Positions 1 through 11,723 are shown, counted from the first letter of the stretch. The stretch is 64,000 bases of DNA from Serendipita indica DSM 11827 (GCA_910890315.1 CAJVGD010000036.1:29049-93048); one strand, 5' to 3'. A program made the numbers and translations. The notes: generated by a model not told the origin, from the letters alone.

Positions 1-2
1 CT

Positions 3-1399
3 CCACACGGACGAGGCAGCTGGTGGCGCGGAATGGTTACAGCTCGCAAGACCGACCTGGCGTCGCGTATTCGCTACAAGCGTGCGTCATTTCACTTGAT
101 AATGACGTCTTTACTAATTTTATCTCCAGTTCCTGCGCTTCCCGGCTTCCCGAACCCTCATCAACCGCTTGCCAAACTGCTTCAGTTGGTCTCATATTCT
201 GTCATACAAGACGACGGACAACTATCACTCTACGCTTTAGCGACGATTCCTAACCCACTCGATTCCATTAAACTATCATTCCCGGACATACCATACGAAG
301 TTTCCCTTCTTTCTCCGCCACTCGACCCGCTACCTATCTCTTCCGGAACCGTATCTCCAAAGCTAACTTCACCCAACATCTCGCTTCCTATCACTGGTCG
401 TGTCATTCCACTCTCCTCTCCAGACTCCTCCTTTATACTATCAGAGTTTATTGGAGACTTCCTCTCGGGGATCCCTCCTCCTATCGCCATTCGGTGCCCG
501 TTACTTCCCAACCTAACGATTGAGACTACATTCCCACCTCCAGATCCGCCGCCACGCGTCCTTCGCGACGTCACTATCAAGCAAATGTCCGTTTCGGTTG
601 CACCAGGAGGCGGAATGCTTGCGAGTGGAACCATCTGGGCGAAAATGGTCCTCCCACCCGGGTTCCATCTCACTATCAATGTTACGCATGTATGGCCCGA
701 CGTCCTTGTCTTTGATGGGCCTATCGAACTTCCGCCCGAAGACGACGATGAAGATCACGGCGGATTTCCCGTTCATCTCCCACACTTGCCTTTACCCGAC
801 CTTCCGACTTTGCCAACACCAAAGGTACCAGAACTACCGTGGCATCATAGACTCCCTACTTTTCCTGGCCATCCTAGCAATCCCAAAGATGATCCTCCAC
901 CGCTGCCGACGCCACTTCCCGCGAGGGCGTTTGCACGTATCCGCCCAACTGATTGGATTACAGCGACGACATTGGAACCTTGTGAAGGCGACCTCACTGC
1001 TCGATCTCTTGAAGTGGACAACGAAGAGTGGATCGCGGTAGAACGGCCGACTCCGACACTTAAGGAATGTGATCCGGTCGACGAAAGCGGTGGATGGACG
1101 GCAACAGTGACCGCAACAGTTGAGAAGGTGCCTCTGCAGGTTCTTCCCGGTCGAGATAAAGAATTTAGGTCGTTTATCAACAAGGTATAGATCTTTTTCT
1201 TATTCTCAACACGAGTTTGACAAATTTCTAGGTCCTGTGGAGTCGGGATGGAGCCGTCGCCGGTCTACGAGGAGTGTCAGGAGTACGATCCAAAGTCGCG
1301 GGGTTGTTGAATGGGCGTCAGGGAGAAGAAGAACCGACACTTGAGCTCAATAATCTACCTTTCGAAGGCAATGTGCTCGTTGGAAAGAGAGGTCTTTAG
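3..1399 (+). CDS. 3' part of an unrecognised Pro-rich protein gene
   Basis: The reading frame is open from the window edge, so the 5' end is missing; the first in-frame ATG at 33 need not be the real start. A candidate 48-nt intron (82-129, GTGCGT donor, CTCCAG acceptor, TACTAAT-like branch site) keeps the frame whether or not it is removed. A second intron (1189-1231 region, donor just after the Asn-Lys codons) joins the frame to a last exon ending at 1399 with Gly-Asn-Val-Leu-Val-Gly-Lys-Arg-Gly-Leu. The protein has beta-rich hydrophobic stretches, several N-x-S/T sites, an acidic DDDEDH patch and a long Pro-rich linker (about residues 235-300). This could be the lumenal part of a vacuolar or secretory membrane protein of the DUF3712/Tag1 type, but I cannot confirm that; no function is assigned. 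Confidence 0.55.
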
Positions 1400-1542
1400 A
1401 GTTGAACCCGTTGATCATGTATCTTAGCACATCTTGTATATACGCCTCTGGTACTTCAACCTCGAAACCCGTTTCCTTTGACAGCTCAAGAAGGTACGAA
1501 ATTTGTTCCATGCGCCTCAATCACTGCACTGCTACCGCTCTT

Positions 1543-2822
1543 CTACGTGCTGCCTGGGTTGACCAACAAGAACCCTCCGTCGACGAGCATGATATGGCCA
1601 TTAATATAACCACCCGCCACGGGTGAAGCGAGGAGCAACGCGGCTCCAGCAATCTCTTCCTCACTAACTCAGAGAGTGAGTCATCACCGAGAGTGTTTGA
1701 GAATACTTACGTTCCACCGCGACGGGCAGGATGAGGGTGAATACCCTTGCCAATCATATCTGCAACGTACGCTCCAAATGTCTGGCCCTGATGCTCGGTC
1801 ATCTCTGTTGGGAAAGGTCCTGGAGCGATTGCGTTGACGCGCACTGGCTTCTTCTTTAGAGCGAGCTCAGTGCTAAGCAGACGCGTGAGGTGATTGGCAG
1901 CGGCCTTGGATACATTATAGGCAAACTAAGTTTGGAATGTGAATGGATGCGCGAATTCCAAAAGGATACTTACGTGCATCTGAGCTTGCCTCTGAATTCC
2001 ACTGACACTGGTGATGTTGATCACAGACGTAGTGAGAGGGTGAGCAGGCGAACGCGAGTCAAGGTCCTGAGCACCCAGCTCGAGCAGGGGCAGAAACGCA
2101 AAGGTCGTAAAGAAGATGGACGTAATGTTGATCTGTCATTTGTAAGTTTGTGTATACGACTCATAGGCATCCACTCACGTCAAATAGGGACGCCCAGTCA
2201 GCAAAGTGCTCGTTCTCGAAGACGGCGGTACCAATATCGGCATGTTCAGGAGCCGACTCGTCGTTGAAGAAGCCACTAAATGGTCCAACCTGACCAGCGC
2301 TAAAAAGGTTCAGTTGGCATCTAAGCAATGGAGGACGGCGCACTTGTTGACGAGGATATGAAGTTTCCCCTCCTTTTCCCTGATAATATTGACTGCGTTT
2401 CTGATACTTTCTTTCTTTGTCACATCGAGCCCAAGTCTGCGAGATGGGTTGGTTGATAAGCTAGCAATATCTTGGCACATACGGAACGAGACGTCCACTC
2501 TTTGAGATCAAATATTGGAGTGATCAGATTCATCAGTACCACGGGTTATCATCTTGACTCACCGAGTTCCCGATTCTCTGGGCGACGTCAGATGCGGCTT
2601 TATCCAAGGTCTGCTCTCGTCGTCCACCGATGTAGACCGTTGCACCGTGGACGGCATAAGCTTCTGCGATCATCAGACCGCTGATAAAATGGTCAGCCTC
2701 AGTTATGCTTCATCGCCGTCCACGTACATGCCAGATCCCCCGCCTGTGATCAGCGCGACGAGCCCAGTCATGTCGTAGAGAACATTTGAAGAGAGATGAT
2801 GTGCTTTTGGTACGGTTGCCAT
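1543..2822 (-). CDS. Short-chain dehydrogenase/reductase (SDR)
   Basis: A classical SDR oxidoreductase using NAD(P)H; its substrate cannot be read from sequence. The start at 2822 begins MATVPKAHHLSS. The Rossmann motif is TGGGSGIG, split by a 47-nt intron (2681-2727, GTACGT...ATCAG). Further exons give a GRR cofactor-region segment, an LDVTK strand, an HILVNK segment (the NNAG-equivalent region) and the catalytic YNVSK (YxxxK) preceding a typical SDR helix. The end is the usual GGYINGHIMLVDGG C-terminal segment. At least six short introns interrupt the gene, with donors such as GTAAGTAT and GTGAGTC. Fungal members of this type are often annotated as 3-oxoacyl-ACP-reductase-like, which only names the family. 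An in-frame upstream extension to 3005 is open but lacks SDR features and is probably 5' UTR. Confidence 0.87.
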
Positions 2823-3294
2823 TGTCGTGCCGAAAGTGGTAAGGTGCGAGGGAAAGGAGTCTGTCCGGATATTTTCGCGGGCCAATGATAAGCAGGTTAT
2901 ACAAGCTTCGAAATAGCCCCTATTACCAATGTAAGATCTCTTGCTGAAGACTGCTCTGGTTCGCGAATGCGAGGGGAGAGAAGTGGATGGGGGAGGGAGC
3001 ATCAAACGACCTCCTTTTATGCGATTTCAGGAGGTCAGCTGAGACGCTTATCATGATTCCATCAGATTTTACTCAGCAATCAATGTCGGAGGCTCCATAA
3101 ATGGTGAGGAAACCCCTGTGAGGGGGCCGCAGGCCTCAGCTGGGGGCCTTTGTATTGAAAGCGCGGAGTTTGAATGTCATACAGCTCCTCGAAATACCTC
3201 CTCTTGGTTCAATAGGAGTAATCAGCGCCGCTGTCAAAACTATACCAGCGAGTCATCGAGCTGGACCTGTCCATATCCAGGAAATTGGCAGTGT
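2823..3294. other. Intergenic region between divergent genes
   Basis: About 470 bp between the start of the minus-strand SDR and the start of the plus-strand F-box-like gene. Open frames run through it on both strands but show no family resemblance. It must hold both promoters. I see no repeat or RNA gene in it. Confidence 0.6.
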
Positions 3295-4905
3295 ATGGTA
3301 CACGCCTCTGCAGCGGAGCGAGTCTTTCGGCTAGTGGATCTTACTGACCTGATATGCGAAAATGCAGCCGTCAGAAGTCCAGATGGGAGGCTCCTTGACG
3401 CATCGCTACTGGTAGCTCTCGCCAGGCTCAATAGCTCCATTTCAGTTGCTGCACTCAGACAACTCTGGAGACACGTACATTCCTACCAGATCATTGTTGA
3501 CCTTGTGCCGTCTCTAAACCCGTTCAACCGAGGCCACATTCGAGACAAGGTCAGTTGCCATTCCTTACTCTCGTTTATCTGCCCATTGCTTTTAAATTCA
3601 TTATAGTTTCTGGAAAACTGTCAATATTGGCGTGCTCTATTCTATACGAACCTGATCTACTCTCTTCGCCCCCTCGATAGTGGCGACAATGTCTTCGGTC
3701 TGGATGCACTTTACTTCAATATCAAGCGTAGATGGCCGCAGGAACCAATCTACAAAAACCTACGTGATCTTGAGCTTACTCGCGACTTTGGTCCCGGAAG
3801 CAGACTCTTGGAGACCATTGATCTCACTCAATTACGACATATCTCGCTACCCATTACTGCCAAAATTGTTCCGCTTCTTTCGTCGATCTTTGATCGGGTG
3901 ACGCGGCTCGAGTCTTTGGAGATCACCACCACCGCATGCGGGCCTTGGGTGACGTGCGGTGTTACCCTGATTAAATCACTGATAACTGTCAAAAAGTTGA
4001 AGCTACGCATATGCTCAGATGTTCTGATCGACATGTTACACTACTTTCCCTACTTTCCGGGTCTCACGTCCCTGGAACTAGTTTGCGATCTCCTGGAAGA
4101 GAATACCCTGGGAGCAAGGTATGCATTTCCCAAAGGCAACGTTCCAAAGTGGCCCACTGGCAGGTCGTGGCAACTCTCACTGAGAGCAACCGATGTCAAT
4201 ATGGCCCTCATTCCCACCATTCTAGAAAAAGGGACGCCCAAATATCTGCTTTATACATCCCTCGAGCTGCACTTCACGACTACTGTGAACGATTCAGCTC
4301 GGACTCTTACCAAGGCCATCCGATCAATATCGCTGGAATGCCCAATGCTCACCTCTTTGACTATTTTGCAACAACCCCCCACTTCCCACTCCGCCGATAA
4401 AGCACATCTAGCCAAGGGACTTCTGGAACCATTACTCGTACTTCGTCACCTACGGGTGATCCATATCGTCCTAGAGAAAGGGTTACTCATCACTCAATCA
4501 CTACTCAGTGACTTCTCCGTTCAGTTCTCGCAGCTGGAGCACTGTGTATTTGGTCCCTCCGACGTAGAAAATGAGAAGGATGGTTCTGGAATAGAGGGTG
4601 ATACTCTCATTTCAATTATCGATATGGCGAGATTTGCGTCCCGCTGTCGGCATCTCCGAACTTTGGGCATGACGGCGCACAGAGTGACGAAATGCTTCGA
4701 CGGGGCGTGGACAATGGATCATGTCTCGAGGAGCCTGGTGTCGCTTGATGTGGGGTGCACACCTGTAGAAAATACGAGAGAGACTATTGGTTTTATCCGG
4801 CACGCATTTCCGTTTCTCGACCGCCTCACTTGGGAGGATCGAGGAGAAAATCGACGTGAGCATATATCGGCGTGGAGCGCTATCCATAGCATTCTATTTT
4901 CTTAG
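3295..4905 (+). CDS. F-box-like protein with LRR-like C-terminal region
   Basis: Two exons, 3295-3549 and 3607-4905, are joined in phase by a 57-nt intron (GTCAGT...TTATAG), giving about 517 residues. The N-terminus (ERVFRLVDLTDLICENAA, then AALRQLWRHV) matches the layout of the degenerate F-box of Agaricomycete lineage-expanded F-box proteins: hydrophobic helix, variable middle, short W-containing helix. The rest is irregular leucine-rich sequence with repeated LxxLxL strands (for example around residues 180-330), as expected for an SCF substrate-binding region. By family analogy it would link a target to SKP1-cullin-RBX ubiquitin ligase; the target is unknown. The start was chosen at the Met just before the F-box; an upstream in-frame extension to 3118 looks non-coding. 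Confidence 0.7.
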
Positions 4906-5093
4906 AATCTAACGGTAAATGCTTGAACGACGAGAATATGTACACGAGATGTCGAGATCTTATAAAATGGTGAAATGGGTCGTGAATAAATGCATTTGAC
5001 TCGCAACCATATTTTTGTGTACTTGTTTCGCTTTGCGCACCCTGATGTGGAGACGACTTCTTGACAGCCCCGCATTGGAGTCCACTCTACAAA
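4906..5093. other. Short intergenic spacer
   Basis: 188 bp between the F-box-like gene stop and the PRELI gene start. No feature is seen beyond expected 3' and 5' untranslated sequence. Confidence 0.5.
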
Positions 5094-6063
5094 ATGGTCA
5101 AAATATTCTCTCAAACACATAAATATGAGTAAGTGATGCTTTAGAATTGATCCTCTGTTCGGCACGGATGCACACGATGACCTCGATGGCTGACCTCACC
5201 TCGTTTTAACAGTGACACCTGGGGAACAGTAGCTCTGGCGTTTTTCCTTCGTTACCCTAATCGATATTCGTCACATGTCGTCTCTGCCGACGTGTTGTCG
5301 CGAACGCTCACGCCAGCCGGCACGCTGCGCACGACCCGGCTTATTCTCAAGAGGGGCGCGTTGCCTGCTTGGTTCCCCAAGGGACTCATGCAACGCGCAG
5401 AAAGTTGGATTGTCGAGGAAAGCGAGGTCGACGTGGACGGCAAGGTCTTGACTTGTCGAACACGAAATCTCGACCATGTAAAGGTCATGGAGGTCATTGA
5501 AACGACACATTTGCATGAAGCAGAAGACGGGTAGGTTTCTTTTCTGCGTGTTTAACCCTTTAAAGGCGTGGCTCACATTTTTGCCCAGGACAACCGTCCA
5601 CAAGACGGAAGCGCGCTTTGTTTCTGGCGTCGGTTGGGGTCTAAAGAGGAGAATTGAAGAGTATAGCGCAAGTAAATTCAAGACAAATATCGAAAAGGTG
5701 GGCGCGTTTGATAATTTTGCTGTCGTTGATTTTGACGATTGCAAGTCTCGACTTGGTCTCGCTCTGGTCGTCCGACTCTTGCGTGAAGCCAGACTGCAGC
5801 TCGGAAACAGAATGACTCAAGATGGGAACCGCTGGAATTACAGTGATATACATGCAGCCGCGTTGGAACCTTCCTCGACTACCCCCAGTTCATCCGCTTC
5901 GACGCTGTCTTCCTACCATTCCAATCCGATTAATGTTCCTAACGGCAGTCGAGAAGTCGAGCCATCCTCTTCCATGCAACGCGACCGCTCTCCTTCAAGT
6001 TCTCAATCGTCGGTGAATCGAGCTTCAAACGCCAGATGGTGGTGGTGGTCTTCACGAGATTGA
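5094..6063 (+). CDS. PRELI/MSF1 (Ups-type) mitochondrial lipid-transfer protein
   Basis: Intermembrane-space proteins of this family shuttle phosphatidic acid or phosphatidylserine between mitochondrial membranes with Mdm35/TRIAP1. A 35-nt first exon (MVKIFSQTHKY) is joined over an intron (5129-5212) to the diagnostic block WGTVALAFFLRYPNRYSSHV, followed by LRTTRLILKRGALPAWF, ESWIVEESEVD and RNLDHVKVMEV. These match the conserved RYPNPxSxHV, LRTTRL and TRNLDH blocks of Ups1/2/3. A second intron (5531-5588) leads into the C-terminal half (FVSGVGWGLKRRIEEYS). A further in-frame 48-nt intron (5698-5745, GTGGGC...TGCAAG) probably removes a stretch so that NIEK joins SRLGLALVVRLLREAR, which fits the family helix better. 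A Ser-rich tail ending in a WWWW run is extra to the core domain. I cannot decide between UPS1, UPS2 and UPS3. Confidence 0.88.
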
Positions 6064-6860
6064 TGCATATAGACATTTCGCGTCGACTCGTCTGCTTTGC
6101 TGTAATTCTTTTCTGTTCCATTGGTTCACGTCGCGTTAGTAGGTAGCATCTGCTCATTTCTGTACACTGTAACAACATCCGAGGGAAAACACGACCAATT
6201 ACCTTCTCAAATCAGGGATCTGTTCATTAAGTATATTTTCGCGAGGTACAATCGACTAAAATAATCCAGTGGTATGTACGAGGAACAAATCCCGACTGTA
6301 AGTTATAGCAAGGTGCCTCTGACAGTGAGAGCGCTCATGAAATCCGATATTTTCGCTCCGAAGAAGAATGGCATCTGTTCGTCTTATTGAACTATGTTTA
6401 TAATGTGTTCTGGGTGCTGGTGAGCCTCCATAGCGAGCAGAACTGCGCTGACGGCAGGCCGCGGCGGAGACCACGGAACATCGAACCAGTGTGGTTCAAA
6501 AAAGACATGGATATAGTGCCCTTAGGAATGGCAACGTTGTTTGAAAGTCGCCTTACGTTGACTGTTCAAGCATCACCCATGGCACTTTCATCCAATATCG
6601 CATATATACAGGGCACCACTCTGTCCGGCGTAAATTGAGATGGGACTCGAGTCAGAGCTAGGCGTCGCGTACTTGAAGAGGAGCACAAACGCGTGTGCGC
6701 TGCGATTATCGGCTCTGGCTCTGGTCACAGTGCCGGCTGTGTAGCAAAGGGCCAATGAGTAACCAAACGATTCGACAGTTCTCACACGTATCAAGAGGAG
6801 AAGAGCGATGATCCGAGTCAAATTCGTCATTGCCTGGAACGCGTACGACGGGACGAGTCT
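6064..6860. other. Intergenic, no gene seen
   Basis: Nearly 800 bp downstream of the PRELI gene. Only short unconvincing open frames on both strands; no transposon protein, tRNA-like fold or repeat was recognised. It ends where the 1.44-kb direct duplication begins. Confidence 0.5.
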
Positions 6861-8299
6861 ACAGTTACGCAGTCCCCAGCTCGCGAAATAGCCGATTCAT
6901 AGAGGACAACAGCCAGACTGAACGTTGGGTATTGTCCAACTCTGGTCCAGACTGACTGAGGTACCAGTAGCATATTCCTCGAGTGAGGGAGAGGGAGAGA
7001 TTGGGATCCGGCCTGGTGGGGGTTTCTATTCACGGGCAACGTGTCGGAGTCTCCATTCCAGTGTAAGAAACAGAGCTTGGGAACCCTCCCGGATACGTTG
7101 TCAACTGGTTATGGCCGACATCTGACAGACGGCGGTTCTTGGTTGATGATCAAATTGTTTGGTCGTCTGTGGATTCTGTAGAATATAGCGAAATACGAAT
7201 GCTATCTTGTAATGTGTGGCCTGCGAGTGGCGTGCGTGGTACCCCGAAATTTGGACTTCGCCAGAAGATCTAGACATCAACGCGTTCTGGGAGAGAGCTC
7301 GGTTGGTCTAGGGGACGCGATATCTTCAGATTCGTACTCTTCTCGTGCAAGAACTCGTCCTCTTCGACTCGGCACGTCGCCAACATTGGGATTGGAAATA
7401 GCCACAGCGCAGTTTATCGGTACGTTGCGCACCCCCAGCTATCCAAATTATCTCCTGTTATGGACATGCTGACACTGTATCACGTGTGTAGAGCTACACT
7501 CGACGAGCGCAACATTCCTGGCCCCGCCTGCTGCTCAACGCCGATAACAGCAACCGCCAGACGTCACCATTTTACATCGCTCTTGTTTATCCACGACTTA
7601 GAATCCATCTACACCTTTTCATAATTCACAGGTGAGCTCGTTGTCTCGCTCGCCGCAGCCTCTATGCACGTGTTCTCTCGCCATCAACATTGGCATTCGC
7701 TTAGTCTTATTACGCTCTCGTCGCCCCATTCAACGTTGGCCACTTTGCTGACATACCACAGATAACATGGCAAAGAAAAAGAAGGCAGCAGCAGCGAAGA
7801 AAGCTGAGGACGTCCCAACATCCACAGCCCCCACACCCGCCCTCGCATCACCAGCAGTCGAGAAGTCGCAGGAAGAGGCCTTGGGTGCCCTGATAAGCCA
7901 GGTTGACAATGCGGAGACACCAAATCCAGAACCCACTGAAACACCTGCGCCGGCTGAACCAGTCGTCGAAACTCCTGCTCCAGAGGGTGGAAATGAGGTG
8001 GAAGAAGGTGCAGCTGCAACCACAGAACCAGCACAGGAATCTGCAGCAGCAAAGAAGAAAAAGAAGAAGAAGAAAACGGGTGCTGGTGCTGGTGGAGGCG
8101 AGACCAAGGACGACGAGGCGCCTGTGGAGAATGCTGGACAGGAAGAGACAAAGGAGGAACCACCAGTTGCTCCTCAGCAAACTGAGGAAGAAACGGAAGC
8201 TGCGCGTCTCAAAGCTGAGGAGGAGGAGGCAGAGGCCGCTCGCAAAAAGGCTGAAGAGGAGCTTCTCGCATCTGTTGCTGAGCCGACTACAACCGCAAT
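6861..8299 (+). repeat. Left copy of a 1.44-kb direct duplication (promoter plus gene 5' end)
   Basis: This segment is nearly identical to 21945-23383. The offset is a constant 15084 bp from ACAG(T/C)TACGCAGTCC at 6861 to beyond the ATG at 7767, with scattered single-base differences and one 3-bp codon difference near 8225. It contains the upstream region, the 5' UTR intron and the first ~177 codons of the coiled-coil gene. Left and right copies flank the KDZ element in the same orientation. Homology stops at about 8299, inside the coding sequence. Confidence 0.9.
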
Positions 8300-8452
8300 C
8301 ACTCGTATGGACCATTGCCCGCGTAACGTACCTTGGTATGATCTCTGCCCCGACTGCTTTCAAGCTCGGTATGTACATCGATCCACCCAGCCCGTCTGTC
8401 CCCAGCCATGTTCTAAATCCCTCGCAGTATGACGAATTGTTTGCGAGTTTGA
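7767..8452 (+). pseudogene. Truncated duplicate of the Lys/Glu-rich coiled-coil gene
   Basis: The frame begins MAKKKKAAAAKKAEDV and follows the intact gene at 22851 for about 177 codons with a handful of substitutions (for example PPVA versus PPAA, and one extra Glu). At AEPTTTA the sequence switches to unrelated DNA. The frame reads through a Cys-containing stretch (HCPRNVPWYDLCPDCFQ) and, if an apparent GTATGT...CGCAG intron is spliced, stops near 8452; unspliced, it stops at 8432. All Ser-Pro repeats and the long coiled coil are missing. The promoter and 5' UTR intron are retained, so it may be transcribed. I treat it as a truncated, chimeric gene copy. Confidence 0.8.
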
Positions 8453-8680
8453 TTCTTCAATCGTCGCATAACATCGTCCCGCCCTCAAATTCACTATTTG
8501 ATCGTGCCAATAGCAGTTCGGGTCGGGTTCCGGGCAGCTCAACCTCCCGGCCCATTCGCCGTCCACGCTCACGAAAAACATCGGGTTCCAGGCCGAGATC
8601 CACGGTGCCTACACCATCCGAACTCCTTGAAGATTGCTATCCTCTTCGCTTTGGGGACGGTGCACGTCGAGGCAGCAGGT
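8300..8680. other. Unrelated segment between truncated gene copy and KDZ terminal repeat
   Basis: About 380 bp absent from the right-hand copy. It carries a plausible intron (GTATGTACATCG...CCCTCGCAG, about 8370-8427) and coding-like sequence on the plus strand (CPRNVPWYDLCPDCFQ, then YDELFASLILQSSHNIVPP in another frame). It looks like a fragment of another host gene joined to the truncated copy. I do not recognise the source. Confidence 0.4.
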
Positions 8681-9813
8681 GCAGTCAGGCACGAGGCAAA
8701 ACTGCGATCTTCCCCTAAGAAAAAGTACGCAGTTCTGCCTGTGATGACAGGGGCAAGACTGTAATGAGTTCAGGAGTGGCACCGTGTATATAGCTCGGTT
8801 ATGTATGGCCTCGGCCTCCATTCTAATTTGATCTTGTGAGTTCAACAGCGCTAGTGAAAGGAGTTCACACCCACATCGGTAAGCAAGGGGCGGAACTCAC
8901 GACCCAACCGGTGCTGCTCATCTGCTTTGAGTTCAGGTTTTCCCCATATGCATTCACCAGCAACTGTACAAACCAGCTTGTGAATTCACGAGCAATTCCG
9001 GCAGGACTGTTGCTCCTTTGCTTGGCTCAGGGGCACTCGCGGAATTTGGCAATTATTCACTCCCAAGTCGACCTGTGAGTCCACAGCAAGGTCAATATCT
9101 CCGAAGGAATTCACTAGCAGTTGTACAAGCGGTCAATGAATTCACACGCTAGTACGGCGAGGCCCATGGCCACAGGAACTCACTTGCCATTGTACAAACG
9201 ACCATGAGTTCACGAAAGATATCGTGGACATGACATAGACAGATGCTTCTTTGGTAATTCAGGCAAGCCGGTGAAGTGTGCCGCTGATCACAGTCAGACA
9301 AACGGCCCATGAACTCACGGATAGCTGCGGCGGAGTTGACATACATGACCGCCAATCTTGTACTGAGAACAGCGGGCAAAGTGTAGCGCCAAAGAAATTC
9401 ACTTGGAAGGGGACAAACGACCCGTGAATTCACATATAGGCACGGTGGAGTTGATATACATCACCGCTAATCTTGTATTGAGAACAGCGGGCAAAGTGTA
9501 GCGCCGAAGAAATTCACTTGGAAGTGGACAAACGACCCATGAATTCACGTATAGGCACGGTGGGATTGGCATAAATGACTGCTATTCTGGGAATTCAGGG
9601 TGACCGGCAAACCATGCCACCGAAGAAATTCACTTTGGAAGTGGACAAACGACCCATGAATTCCTGGATAGCCGTCTGGGGCTGACGTATGCACTACCTT
9701 CTTTGGTTAGCATTTTGAATGAACTCGCATGCGTCTTTGCAAACTGCTGATGAGTTCACGAATATTCCTGGCAGAATTTATGATTGCTACCGCAGTTCAC
9801 TCAGGGTCATAGC
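8681..9813 (+). repeat. Left terminal inverted repeat of the KDZ element
   Basis: About 1133 bp, matching the reverse complement of 20803-21936 with very few differences. Identity starts at GCAGTC(A/C)GGCACGAGG and ends at CATAGC near 9813. The repeat contains about five irregular subrepeats of about 120 bp built around palindromic GTGAATTCAC-like words and the phrase GACAAACGACCCATGAATTC. Open frames inside it (for example 9149-9433 on the minus strand) follow from the repeats and are not genes. Confidence 0.9.
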
Positions 9814-9877
9814 AGACATGTTCACCAGCCTGTCGGTAATATATTTCTTGAGTGCCGCGAAAAACTTCTCCCTGTCC

Positions 9878-10608
9878 ATGGATTTGACGCAATCCCTAGA
9901 GGAAGCTCGCACTGCGACTCAAGCAGGCCCGCCTCCTGGCGCTGAGCCATTTGACGATTCCAAGTTTTTTGATTATCAATTTCATGGACCTAGAGGTGTG
10001 GTGGTGCTGGAAAGACATGACACGCTTGCTAATAAATCCCCTTTTGTGCAGATATCCATGATTACTGGAAACTCATTATCTCGGGTAAAAAATGGGAGCT
10101 TGTTTTTGCGCATTGTATTCATCGCTACACCGACATACCTGACGAGGCTTTGTCCCGCATCGAGAACTCGTTCAAAGAACTAGAACAACGACTCTGGAGC
10201 GATGCTATCCAGCTTGCACGCTGGTATTGTCAGTATTCGCGGCGAGATGAGAAAGAGAATTTCATTCGAACCATGGTCAATGGGTACCAAGAGATTGACC
10301 AAGCCCGCAGCTGGGTTAGGCGGCTTGACACCTGTTCCTTTGAGGAAAAGGTTCATTGTATGCTCGCAAGACATATTCATCACCCTGAGAAGGAGGTAGA
10401 GCAGATGATCAATCAGCTTCGCGAGGCCAGTTACCAACGAACCCAGTCGCTCTTTTCCGAGTTCCATATTGACGAAGACAATCATTGGGCTCTCAAAACC
10501 GATGAGGAGTTTTATGAAGATGGCTTAGATAGTGATGATATGCCCGTTTCGAATGGGTTGAGCTCATGGGATGCTGACGAGCGCGCGTGTGTACCAAATG
10601 TTCTATAG
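9878..10608 (+). CDS. Unknown 224-residue protein carried by the KDZ element
   Basis: Exon 9878-9995 (MDLTQSLEEARTATQ, then FFDYQFHGPR) joins exon 10052-10608 across a 56-nt intron (GTGTGG...TTGTGCAG with a GCTAAT branch region), giving GPRDIHDYWKLIISGKKW in frame. The rest is a mainly helical, charged protein with WYCQYSRRDEKEN, a His-rich LARHIHHPEKE stretch and an acidic C-terminus (DGLDSDDMP). No catalytic motif or known family is recognised. It lies 110 bp upstream of the transposase gene on the same strand, inside the inverted repeats, so it is probably part of the element. An earlier in-frame Met at 9719 lies within the terminal repeat and is less likely. Confidence 0.55.
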
Positions 10609-11516
10609 AGCATGAAATGCAACTGTTTGTCGTGTAAAAGTACCGAGGAAATCTAAATACATTGGTTACTGCAAATACCGCACGCTTACTTGCACCTGCC
10701 CGTGCCGAGCTAAAAGAATGTCTTCTGTCGTTCAGCTTTGGTCAAGTCGTGCGACTACTTCTCTTAGCCATATAGACGTGAATAGGCGTCCCAATAGACG
10801 CAAGAAATCGCCCACAAAGGCAACACCAGACACTCTACCTGATTCCCTCCGGTTCGACCATGATGATGGACACCAGCAAATGGATCTCGACATCACAGAA
10901 CAATCAATTCTTCCTAAGTGTCATACTGCCATGCCAAGAAAGAAGGTACGAGCTATGAAATTAGTTCTCAGATCATGCGTCGCTCAGTTGAGTAGAACCA
11001 ACATACCTTTCTTCATGACTGGATCCCCCGTGCTGATGAATATCTGTCTGCACTCCTGGATTACGAGTCATTGGCGAATACGAGTCATTGTCAGTGTGGT
11101 TCTGGAATCCCCGCTGCGTTTCTTTGCACGAGCTGTGTCGCACCATGCGTCTGCACTCAGTGTGTAGTGACCTCTCATGCAAAAACACCGTTTCATAGGA
11201 TCAGAAAGTGGAATGGACTCTTTCTACAAGAGACTTCTCTTGCCGAATTGGGTCTGGTGGTTTACTGTGGACACGGCGGTCATCCATGTCCAAACTCGAC
11301 TACTCCAACAAGGCTAATAGATCTTCATCTTGATGGATTTCACCCCTTACGAATCTCCTTCTGTGGCTGTGATACGGCTCGAGCAGCTGATATCCAGTTA
11401 TTTCAATCCCGAATGTTCCCAGCCTCGGTGGATAACCCGAGAACAGTATTCACATTTGAAGTACTGGAACACTTCCGCATACTGAATCTCGAGGGAAAGG
11501 GGAGCATTCATGCATA

Positions 11517-11723
11517 CAGTTAGCCCAAAAACTGTTCACACCGCCACCTCGGCCGCCTTGCTACCCCTGTATCGCTCGTATTAGTTAGTCTAAATCTATG
11601 TAAAGGTCATTTGAGTATACTTCAGTATCTTTTTTATATCTGAAAGAGATGTCAAGAGTTTAGAAACTGTGTAGATCTAGAAATCGAGGTACAAAAAGGG
11701 AGACTCTCGTGAATAGTTTTTGT
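11517..11723 (+). repeat. Left inverted repeat of the Tc1-like element
   Basis: 207 bp matching the reverse complement of 12853-13059. The first ~50 bases are nearly identical (CAGTTAGCCCAAAAACTG onward); the inner part is more diverged, with AGATCTAGAAATCGAGGTAC conserved. Confidence 0.9.

Noticed and set aside
7903-8718. 271-codon Arg/Leu/Lys-rich plus-strand frame
   Set aside because: Shifted-frame shadow of the truncated coiled-coil gene; repeated identically at 22987 in the intact copy.
9149-9433. Open frames inside the KDZ terminal repeats, mirrored at 21214-21468
   Set aside because: They follow the subrepeats, are present in both inverted ends and show no codon-level conservation distinct from the DNA.
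8681-9813. Regularly spaced repeats considered as a CRISPR array
   Set aside because: Eukaryotic genome, irregular spacing, unit about 120 bp, no short repeat with unique spacers and no cas genes.
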